Positions 1-6,042 of a stretch of 10,739 nt of DNA are shown in pieces. The stretch spans positions 1-10,739 of the forward strand of contig PMCR01000533.1 in assembly GCA_003155465.1 (NCBI GenBank). Reading direction: 5' to 3'. The notes beneath the pieces were generated by a model that did not search any database, had not been told where the DNA came from, and saw only the letters and a program-made list of their open reading frames with translations. Numbering within the stretch: the stretch's first letter is position 1; each line of letters begins with the position of its first letter. Made by a program: the position numbers and the translations under genes. The DNA comes from Myxococcales bacterium (GTDB lineage: Bacteria > Myxococcota > Polyangia > Fen-1088).

Positions 1-72
1 ACCAGCATTGCCTGGTCGCACCGTGGGCGAGATCGTGGGCGGTACGCGAAAGGCGAAGAGCGTTCCGCGGGA

Positions 73-146
73 CGCTCACGCTCACGCAGGTCGCCCACCC
101 AGGCCGCGACCCGCGGGCCGCTCACGCTACCGCCACCGCTCACGCG
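73..146. repeat. Four copies of the 9-mer CGCTCACGC
   Basis: The word CGCTCACGC occurs at 73-81, 79-87 (overlapping the first), 119-127 and 138-146. The spacing is irregular, so this is not a CRISPR or a tandem array. The last two copies sit in or beside the loop of the stem-loop at 114-151. The stretch 1-186 holds no ORF I can defend; it is the GC-rich 3' flank of the minus-strand sspB gene. The function of the word is unknown and it may be chance in GC-rich DNA. Confidence 0.45.
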
Positions 147-151
147 GCCCG
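114..151 (-). terminator. GC-rich stem-loop downstream of sspB
   Basis: CGGGCCGC (114-121) pairs perfectly with GCGGCCCG (144-151), giving an 8-bp stem with a 22-base loop. It begins about 36 bases beyond the sspB stop on the minus strand. There is no T-tract after it, so it is not a canonical intrinsic terminator. It could be a Rho-independent-like structure of the kind seen in high-GC genomes, or a 3'-end stabilising hairpin. The position supports a 3'-end role; the sequence alone does not prove it. Confidence 0.27.
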
Positions 152-186
152 ACCCACGCTGGCCCGGATCTTCCCCACAAGCCGTA

Positions 187-717
187 CTACTTCACGACGC
201 GCAGTTGGGGCCTCCGCCGCCGGCGGGCTTGCGTGCGGATGACCATTCCGTCGCTCTCGATCTCCGCTTCTTCTTCGGCTGCTGCCGGGACGGAGCGCAG
301 CCATGGCTCGTCGACCGCCAGCCCCCCGGCGCCGTCATTCACTCGCGACGCGGGTGGAGGCAAGCAACCGTCATCCCCCTGGCCGAAAAAGCACAGCTCG
401 CACGGGATATCCTCGCGGTAAAGCACGCCGCAGCCGCTGGTACAGGCGACCACGTACACCGCCGACCAAGGCACGTAGGTTCGATGCGAGACACGGGAAA
501 ACGACAGGGTGGCGCTCACCCCGGCGGCCGTGACTTCCAGGTCGGGAATGGGAATCGGCATGCTGCGGCCGTACTGCAGAACCAGATGCGTCTGCGAAGA
601 AAACGGGGCCGGCACCACCACGCCGGGCCGGCGCGCATCCAGGTGCAAAGACACCCAGCCTTCGCTCAGCAAACTCAGAAATGCTTCCTGTTTCGATAGT
701 CTCTCGCTGCCGTCCAT
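187..717 (-). CDS. sspB: ClpXP adaptor protein, SspB family
   Basis: A 176-residue protein. In the family, SspB dimers bind the ssrA degradation tag and tether substrates to the ClpX unfoldase, speeding cytoplasmic ClpXP proteolysis. The N-terminal core (about residues 22-90) follows the SspB pattern: LHLDARRPGVVVP, a short beta-rich stretch, then FSRVSHRTYVPWSAVYVV. The low-complexity, acidic then Arg-rich C-terminal linker (about 145-169) ends in RPQLRVVK, almost the same as the ClpX-docking tail at the end of E. coli SspB (RPALRVVK). That tail makes the assignment strong. The ATG at 717 has GGGGGA five bases upstream. Unusual are Cys92, Cys96, Cys106, Cys109 and Cys118 just after the core, where E. 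coli SspB has no such cluster. The gene is monocistronic as far as seen and divergent from the toroid gene at 941. Confidence 0.88.
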   Translation of the reverse strand: MDGSERLSKQEAFLSLLSEGWVSLHLDARRPGVVVPAPFSSQTHLVLQYGRSMPIPIPDLEVTAAGVSATLSFSRVSHRTYVPWSAVYVVACTSGCGVLYREDIPCELCFFGQGDDGCLPPPASRVNDGAGGLAVDEPWLRSVPAAAEEEAEIESDGMVIRTQARRRRRPQLRVVK

Positions 718-913
718 GGCTGTCCCCCACGGGCCAAAGACTCGCTGGAAACCCCAGATCTATTACCCCCCCAAACCCGCCTGTGCCAGGCCCAGATTGA
801 GTCGGGATAGAAACGATAGCTCTTGGACCCGAACGACATTCTGCGCTACTCTCTTCTACCTACAGCGTCGGAAGGTTTGCGGCTGTCTTCCCGCCGCAGG
901 CCGCGCGATTCGC

Positions 914-919
914 TATAAT
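914..919 (+). promoter_or_regulatory. Candidate -10 box TATAAT
   Basis: A perfect TATAAT hexamer lies 21 bases upstream of the ATG at 941, predicting transcription from about 926 with a very short leader. No good -35 hexamer is seen at 17 +/- 1 bases. The 223-base gap 718-940 between the divergent sspB and toroid genes must hold promoters for both. I see no convincing minus-strand promoter in it. Confidence 0.4.
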
Positions 920-940
920 GCACTGACCTTGGCATTGGTT

Positions 941-2008
941 ATGAATCGGCCGCGACTCTTCCCCACCTCGCTCCCTCTCTCCTCCCCACCCCGGGCACTC
1001 TCGGGGTGGCGGGCTCGACTGGCCAGCGACCCCATTCCGCGCCTGCTGCGCGAGGGTACCCCCAGTGTGCTGGCGCGCGTGCGTCGCGACCTCATCGACG
1101 ACAGCGAGGCGCCCACGGCGCACGAGATTGCCGGCTACCGCGAGGTTCAGGCGGTGCTGCGCAAGATGGAGAAAGATGGCAGCTACCTGCCACGCGCGCC
1201 GGAAAAGGGGATCGGCAGCGACAAGTTCGCAGTCTGCCTGGCCACCGTGCGCGCCCTTGATCGCCTGGCCGACTTGGGTCTGCGGGTCGAGGACGAGAAC
1301 GGGGCCACGCCCCAGTTGCGCAAGATGGCGGACGTGATCCTGGCTTCACAGACCAACGACGGCGGGATAGCGGATCTCACGCTTGCCGAAACGCCCAAGG
1401 CTCGTGCCAAGACGGTCGCGCTGCACTTCCACGGCTGGGCCATGTCGGCCCTCTGCCGCGCTGGGTTCGAGTCAGACCCGCGGGTCGAGAAGGGATTTCA
1501 GCTACTTCTGTCCCTGCGCCAGGACGACGGGGGCTGGGCCTGGCGAGGCGTGCGCACGGACTCGGCGGCGCGACCGTCGAGCCATCTGGTGACGGGCATG
1601 GTGCTGCGCGCCTTCGCTTCGTCCAACCAACGTTGCGTCTCGCGCGAGGCGCGCCGGGCGGCAGAGCTCTTGGCTACGCGCTTCCTGCAGCCCGATCGCT
1701 ACGAGGACCGGAAGGCGCCCGCCTATTGGGAGATCCTGACCGAGCCCCGTTTCTATACCGATGTACTGGACGCGCTCGACACCATCACCGGAATCGGGCT
1801 TGGCAAGGAGAACTCGGGCGTGCGCACCGCTGAGGCCTATCTGCGTTCGCGCCAGGCGAATGACGGCTTGTGGTACCCGGGCACGCCGGTCAAGGGGGAA
1901 AGTCCGACAGCGCGGTCTGCGGGCAAGGCGGCGGGCAAGGACAAGGACGTGGCGGACGCCATCTGGCTGACCTTGCGGGTGCTGGTGGTCCTGCGCCGGA
2001 TCAACTAG
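941..2008 (+). CDS. Prenyltransferase/squalene-cyclase-like alpha-toroid repeat protein
   Basis: A protein of about 355 residues built from helical repeats typical of the terpenoid-cyclase/prenyltransferase (alpha/alpha)6 toroid fold. The visible QW-type motifs are QTNDGG (137-142), QDDGGW (194-199) and QANDGLW (305-311). The N-terminal line [22 protein letters not shown] (from residue 30) is the usual opening of small uncharacterised squalene-cyclase-like proteins. The acid motif DxDD of squalene-hopene cyclases is absent and the length is about half, so I do not call it a cyclase; its substrate is unknown. The frame stays open back to 509, but that part is antisense to sspB and lacks a family match, so I chose the ATG at 941, just after a TATAAT box; no clear Shine-Dalgarno is seen. 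It ends in tandem TAG TAG, 13 bases before bioB, suggesting co-transcription. Confidence 0.72.
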   Translation: MNRPRLFPTSLPLSSPPRALSGWRARLASDPIPRLLREGTPSVLARVRRDLIDDSEAPTAHEIAGYREVQAVLRKMEKDGSYLPRAPEKGIGSDKFAVCLATVRALDRLADLGLRVEDENGATPQLRKMADVILASQTNDGGIADLTLAETPKARAKTVALHFHGWAMSALCRAGFESDPRVEKGFQLLLSLRQDDGGWAWRGVRTDSAARPSSHLVTGMVLRAFASSNQRCVSREARRAAELLATRFLQPDRYEDRKAPAYWEILTEPRFYTDVLDALDTITGIGLGKENSGVRTAEAYLRSRQANDGLWYPGTPVKGESPTARSAGKAAGKDKDVADAIWLTLRVLVVLRRIN

Positions 2009-2021
2009 TAGACCTAGTGGC

Positions 2022-2984
2022 ATGACCGCCGAGCTACGCCACGACTTTCGGGTCGAGGAAGTCCGGGCTATCCACGATCGGCCCTTGCCCGACTTGCTTT
2101 TCCGCGCGCAGGGGGTGCACCGCCAGCATAATCGACCCGACGAGGTGCAACTCTGCGCCCTGCTTTCGGTGAAGACCGGCGCGTGCCAGGAAGATTGTGC
2201 CTACTGTGCTCAGTCGACGCGCTATTCGACGGGCGTGCAGCCGGCTCGGATGCTGAGCCGGCAGGATGTGGTGCAGGCGGCCGAGCGGGCGCGGGCTGCG
2301 GGCGCCACGCGCTTCTGCATGGGCACGGCGTGGCGTGACGCCAAGGACGGACCCGCCTTCGAATCGGTGCTGGACATGGTGCGCGCCGTGCGGGATCTGG
2401 GTCTGGAGGCGTGCCTGACCATGGGCATGCTGACCGACGAGCAGTGCCGCCGCTTGGCCGAGGCGGGGCTGACCATCTACAACCACAACATCGATACCTC
2501 GCCTGCCTTCTATGGGTCGATCATCACGACCCACACGCAGGAAGATCGGCTGGCGACCCTGGCGCGGGTGCGGCGTGCGGGCATGCGCATCTGCTCGGGC
2601 GGGATCATCGGCATGGGCGAATCGGTCGACGATCGCTGCGCCATGCTGGCCACCCTGGCCCGCCTGGACCCGCACCCGGAAAGTGTGCCGATCAACGCGT
2701 TGGTGCCCATCGCGGGCACGCCGCTGGCTGAACGGCCGACGGTCGACCCGCTGCAACTCGTGCGCGTAATCGCCACGGCTCGCATCATCATGCCGTGCTC
2801 GCAGGTGCGACTCTCGGCCGGTCGCGCGGCCCTGACCCGCGAGGCACAGGTTCTATGCTTCGTGGCGGGGGCCAACTCGATCTTCTACGGCGAGAAGCTG
2901 CTCACCACGGGCAATCCCGACGTGGAGGCCGACCAGCAACTGCTACGCGATGCGGGTCTGCGGCCCGCGCCGCCGACGCACTAG
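2022..2984 (+). CDS. bioB: Biotin synthase (radical SAM)
   Basis: A 320-residue biotin synthase, which inserts sulfur into dethiobiotin in the last step of biotin synthesis using S-adenosylmethionine. The radical-SAM cysteines are Cys55, Cys59 and Cys62 in [10 protein letters not shown]. The auxiliary [2Fe-2S] cluster ligands are also present: Cys99 (FCMG), Cys131 (EACLTMGML), Cys191 (ICSGG) and Arg263 (VRLSAGR). The family signatures [13 protein letters not shown] and [14 protein letters not shown] are intact, and length and N-terminus ([13 protein letters not shown]) match the family. The ATG at 2022 follows the upstream toroid gene by 13 bases with only a weak ribosome site, so translation may be coupled. 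No other biotin genes are in the window. It converges with plsY, and the two stop codons overlap. Confidence 0.97.
   Translation: MTAELRHDFRVEEVRAIHDRPLPDLLFRAQGVHRQHNRPDEVQLCALLSVKTGACQEDCAYCAQSTRYSTGVQPARMLSRQDVVQAAERARAAGATRFCMGTAWRDAKDGPAFESVLDMVRAVRDLGLEACLTMGMLTDEQCRRLAEAGLTIYNHNIDTSPAFYGSIITTHTQEDRLATLARVRRAGMRICSGGIIGMGESVDDRCAMLATLARLDPHPESVPINALVPIAGTPLAERPTVDPLQLVRVIATARIIMPCSQVRLSAGRAALTREAQVLCFVAGANSIFYGEKLLTTGNPDVEADQQLLRDAGLRPAPPTH
2981..2984. other. Shared CTAG double stop of bioB and plsY
   Basis: The palindrome CTAG carries the TAG stop of bioB on the plus strand (2982-2984) and the TAG stop of plsY on the minus strand (2983-2981). There is no intergenic space, so transcripts from the two sides must overlap at their 3' ends. 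Confidence 0.95.
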
Positions 2985-3556
2985 ACGCGCAATTCCTTCC
3001 CGTGCACAAGGCGGCGAATGTTGTCCTTGTGGCGCCAGAAAACCAGGACTGCCGTCGCCGCAGCGAACGCCAGGCTGGGACCGCTGGCCGCGTGAAACAG
3101 CCAAAGGAAGGTGGGAAAGCTGGCCACGGCCGCCAGAGAGCCGAGGGAAGGGATACGAAAAGCGGCAAACAACGCGACCCAGACAGCCGCGCAGAACAGC
3201 GCGGGCATGGGCGCAAGCGCCAGGCCAGCGCCGAGCGAAGTGGCCACCCCCTTGCCGCCTCGGCCCTTGAGAAATATGGAAAAGACCTGCCCCAGCACTG
3301 CGACCAGCCCCGCAGCCTCCGGCAGCCAGGCGAGATCAAAGAGCCGAGTCGCGAGCACAACCGGAAGCGCCCCCTTGCCCGCGTCGACCAGGAGCACGAG
3401 AGCGGCCCAACGCCGGCCGAACGCGCGGCCGACATTGGTTGTGCCGATGTTGCCGCTGCCCACCTTGCGCAGGTCCACCCCCTTGGCACGCGCCACCACG
3501 ACGCCGGTTGGAAACGAGCCCAGCAAGAAGGTGCCGATGAGAAACAGGATCTGCAT
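2981..3556 (-). CDS. plsY: Acyl-phosphate:glycerol-3-phosphate acyltransferase PlsY
   Basis: An inner-membrane enzyme that transfers the acyl group from acyl-phosphate to glycerol-3-phosphate, the first acylation of phospholipid synthesis. The protein has 191 residues and about five hydrophobic segments, which is family length. Visible family motifs (numbered from the ATG) are GSFPTG (13-18), [12 protein letters not shown] (33-44), DAGKG (58-62), [15 protein letters not shown] (95-109) and the C-terminal HKDNIRRL. The position before FSIF, normally His in 'GHxFPxF', is Gln90 here (codon CAG). I chose the ATG at 3556; a TTG at 3565 preceded by GGGG would add three residues and cannot be excluded. 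It is last in the probable hisI-dinG-plsY transcript, 42 bases after dinG (33 from the TTG). Confidence 0.93.
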   Translation of the reverse strand: MQILFLIGTFLLGSFPTGVVVARAKGVDLRKVGSGNIGTTNVGRAFGRRWAALVLLVDAGKGALPVVLATRLFDLAWLPEAAGLVAVLGQVFSIFLKGRGGKGVATSLGAGLALAPMPALFCAAVWVALFAAFRIPSLGSLAAVASFPTFLWLFHAASGPSLAFAAATAVLVFWRHKDNIRRLVHGKELRV

Positions 3557-3598
3557 GGGTCGCAATTGTAGCCCCAGCGCGGCTGAATGAGGGTCGCC

Positions 3599-5596
3599 TC
3601 AGCCCGGCGAGGCAAAGAACCTGCCCACTTCTTCCAATTCTTCGGTGCGCGGGCATTCGGCGGGCAGGCTGGCGAGCAGCATGGCCCCGTAGCGGCGGCG
3701 GGCGATGCGGCCGTCGAGAATGGCCACCACGCCGCGATCGCTGCGCGTGCGCACCAGGCGGCCGAAACCCTGCTTGAGCGCCAAGGCGGCGCGCGGGAGC
3801 TGGAAACTGTTGAAGGGATCGCCGCCGTCCTCGCGGATGCGCTCGATGCGCGCAGCGGTCAGGGGATCATCGGGTACCGCAAAGGGCAGGCGATCGATCG
3901 CCACCAGTGACAGGGCTTCGCCGGGAACGTCCACGCCCTGCCAGAAGCTCTGCGTGGCCAGCAAAACCGAGCCGAGCTGCTGGCGGAGCGTGGCGAGCAG
4001 TACGTGGCGCGGCCGTTCACCTTGCACCAGCAGGGGGAAACCGCCGTCGGCGCGCAGGCGCTCCTCGGTCACGCGCAAGTTGCGGAAGCTGGTGAAGAGC
4101 AAGAGCGCGCGACCGCGCGAAAGCCGACACAGCTGCAAGGCGCGCTCGGCGGCCGCGGCGGCAAACGCTTCGTGGGTCGGATCAGGAAGATCGACAGCTA
4201 GGTAGAGCAGGGCTTGCTCGCTGTAGCGGAAGGGCGAAGGGAAGCTCGACTCGCTGGCGGTGTCGGTCAGGCCGAGCCGGCCGCGGATGTAGTCGAAGTG
4301 CCCGCCAGCGCTCAGCGTGGCCGAGGTGAAAACCAAGGGTCCCGGGTGGCGGTCAAAGCTTTCGCGCAGAAGGGGCGCGGCGTCCACCGGCGAAGCGCGC
4401 AGGGCTAGGTTGCGCCGCGACACCACCACCCAGCGGATCGAATCGCGCCGGGCTGTGCCCACAATCTCGGAAAAATCGGTGCGCACGGCATCGGCTCTTC
4501 GCGACAGCCCAGCCAGCGCCGCGGCCTTGGTCTGCGACGGGGGATGCGGCCGCTCGACGTCGCTGCCATCGTCTTCGCTCAAACGCCCGCATAGGGCGGC
4601 CGCCTCTTCGAGAACGTTGTCCAGCTCGTGGTAGCGCTGCAGAACATCGGCAGCCCACAGGTCGTCGGGCATCTCGACACGCACTTCTTCGCCGCTGCCG
4701 CGCACAGCCGGCAGGCGCCCGCGCAGGGTTTCCGCCAGAATATGCGTCGCGGCCTCCAGCCGGCGCGCCGCGGATTCCACGCGGCCCGCTTCGAGCGGCG
4801 GCGCGGGCGCGCGCAGCAGGTCGCGCGCCAGGGCGAAGAGCCGGGCGTTCGAGACCTGCACGCCAAAGACCTCGGTGGCGATGTCCTCGATCTGGTGCGC
4901 TTCATCGAAGACCACCAGCTCGTAGGGCGGCAGCACCTGGGCGTCGGGCCAGCGGCTGCGCAGGGCGAGGTCGGCGAGAAACAGGTGATGGTTGACCACC
5001 ACCACGCGGGCTCCCTGTGCCCGCCGTCGCATCTGGGTGATGAAACAACGCTCGACGTATGGACAGCGGTTGCCGAGCCGCATCTCCGGGCTTGACGTGA
5101 TCTCGCGCCAAATTGGGGCGCTGTCGGGCACGCCGTCGAGATCGGCTCGGTCGCCAGTGGTCGTCGTGGTCGCCCAGGCGCGCACGCGCTCTGTCTCGTG
5201 CGACCGGGTCGCCGCAATTTCCAGTTGCTGGCTGTGCTCATCGAAGCGGCGCAGGCACAGGTAGTTGGACAGCCCCTTCATTACCGCGAAGGAAAACGGC
5301 TCAGGCAGCACGCGTTGCAGGCGGGGCAGGTCCACCTCGGCAATCTGGTCCTGCAGGGTGCGCGTGCCGGTGCTGACCACCACCTTGCGGCCCGAGAGAA
5401 TCGCCGGCACGAGGTAGGCGATGGTCTTGCCTGTGCCGGTGCCCGCTTCGGCCAACAAGCGCTCGTCCATGTCGATCGCCTGCGCCACGCGCTTGGCCAT
5501 GGCGAGCTGGCCAGGGCGTGGCTCGAAACCCGGCAGTTGGTCGGCCAGTAGGCCGCCGGGGCGCAGGATCCGGGCGACGGCTTCTTCGAGAGTCAC
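3599..5596 (-). CDS. dinG: ATP-dependent DNA helicase, DinG/YoaA (XPD/Rad3) family
   Basis: A 665-residue superfamily 2 helicase, expected to unwind DNA 5'-3' during repair or replication stress. Motifs in order: Walker A AEAGTGTGKT (49-58), motif Ia STGTRTLQDQ (75-84), DEAH box (231-234) after VNHHLFLADL, TSATL in the second half, and the arginine motif QGFGRLVRTRSDRG (609-622). The Fe-S domain has Cys114 (SNYLC), Cys178 and Cys184 (RCPYVERC). The remaining ligand, five residues before Cys178 in E. coli DinG and YoaA, is Arg173 here. No exonuclease domain is attached; length is closest to YoaA. The start is GTG at 5596, with GGGAG very close upstream, 13 bases after hisI. The dinG/yoaA name is family level; orthology is not resolved. 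Confidence 0.93.
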   Translation of the reverse strand: MTLEEAVARILRPGGLLADQLPGFEPRPGQLAMAKRVAQAIDMDERLLAEAGTGTGKTIAYLVPAILSGRKVVVSTGTRTLQDQIAEVDLPRLQRVLPEPFSFAVMKGLSNYLCLRRFDEHSQQLEIAATRSHETERVRAWATTTTTGDRADLDGVPDSAPIWREITSSPEMRLGNRCPYVERCFITQMRRRAQGARVVVVNHHLFLADLALRSRWPDAQVLPPYELVVFDEAHQIEDIATEVFGVQVSNARLFALARDLLRAPAPPLEAGRVESAARRLEAATHILAETLRGRLPAVRGSGEEVRVEMPDDLWAADVLQRYHELDNVLEEAAALCGRLSEDDGSDVERPHPPSQTKAAALAGLSRRADAVRTDFSEIVGTARRDSIRWVVVSRRNLALRASPVDAAPLLRESFDRHPGPLVFTSATLSAGGHFDYIRGRLGLTDTASESSFPSPFRYSEQALLYLAVDLPDPTHEAFAAAAAERALQLCRLSRGRALLLFTSFRNLRVTEERLRADGGFPLLVQGERPRHVLLATLRQQLGSVLLATQSFWQGVDVPGEALSLVAIDRLPFAVPDDPLTAARIERIREDGGDPFNSFQLPRAALALKQGFGRLVRTRSDRGVVAILDGRIARRRYGAMLLASLPAECPRTEELEEVGRFFASPG

Positions 5597-5609
5597 AGCT
5601 CCCGCGTCG

Positions 5610-5993
5610 CTATTTCGTCGCCACCGGCGCCGGGCCGTCGTCTGCCGCCAGACCGTCGGCGGTCACGCTGCGGAAGAAGCATGAGGTGGCGTTGGTGTGG
5701 CACGACGGCCCGTTGGCGTCGACGATGTACAGGATTGCGTCGCCGTCGCAGTCCAGGCGCAGGTCGTGGACGCGCATGGAATTCCCCGACGTCTTGCCCT
5801 TCTCCCAGAGCTCACTGCGTGAGCGGCTCCAGAAGGTCGCCAGCCCGTTTTGTACCGTGGACCGCAGCGCCTCGGCATTTGCCCAGGCCAACATGCGCAC
5901 CACGCCGGTGGCGCGATCCTGGGCGATGACAGGCACCAGACCTTTCGAGTCGAACTTGACAGCAGACAGCAGTGCGTCGGCGTTTCCCATCAT
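5610..5993 (-). CDS. hisI: Phosphoribosyl-AMP cyclohydrolase
   Basis: A 127-residue cytoplasmic enzyme that opens the adenine ring of phosphoribosyl-AMP in the third step of histidine synthesis. Diagnostic segments are WSRSRSELWEKGKTSGN (55-71) and DCDGDAILYIVDANGPSCH (81-99). Zinc ligands by family analogy are Cys82, Cys98 and Cys105; the metal-binding aspartates are Asp81, Asp83 and Asp85. There is no fused HisE (PRA-PH) domain, so this is the monofunctional form, and no other his gene is visible. The start is one of two adjacent ATGs (5993 or 5990); no clear ribosome site is seen. It lies 13 bases before dinG and 49 bases after the Cys-rich lipoprotein gene on the same strand. Confidence 0.95.
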   Translation of the reverse strand: MMGNADALLSAVKFDSKGLVPVIAQDRATGVVRMLAWANAEALRSTVQNGLATFWSRSRSELWEKGKTSGNSMRVHDLRLDCDGDAILYIVDANGPSCHTNATSCFFRSVTADGLAADDGPAPVATK

Positions 5994-6024
5994 GACGGCA
6001 GTCTCTAGCGCACTTTTTGCCGTC
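5994..6024 (-). promoter_or_regulatory. Inverted repeat at the hisI translation start
   Basis: GACGGCA (5994-6000) and TGCCGTC (6018-6024) form a perfect 7-bp stem with a 17-base loop ending directly at the hisI ATG. In mRNA it would occupy the place of the ribosome site. It lacks a T-tract, so it is a poor terminator for the upstream lipoprotein gene. It may be a translational control element or chance. Confidence 0.2.
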
Positions 6025-6042
6025 CACCCATTCTTCCTCGAA

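Noticed and set aside
73..146. CRISPR array or tandem repeat
   Set aside because: The repeated word is only nine bases, spacing is irregular and two copies overlap.
8..421. Plus-strand ORF at the left edge
   Set aside because: Low-complexity Arg/His/Pro reading that overlaps sspB in antisense; no ribosome site.
509..940. N-terminal extension of the toroid ORF back to 509
   Set aside because: It runs antisense through sspB and the divergent intergenic region, has no family resemblance, and an ATG after a TATAAT box lies at 941.
941..2008. Squalene-hopene cyclase
   Set aside because: QW-like motifs are present, but the DxDD catalytic motif is absent and the protein is about half the usual length.
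2034..2756. Minus-strand ORF of 240 codons
   Set aside because: Antisense shadow of bioB, rich in His/Arg/Gln, as expected for the complement of a GC3-biased gene.
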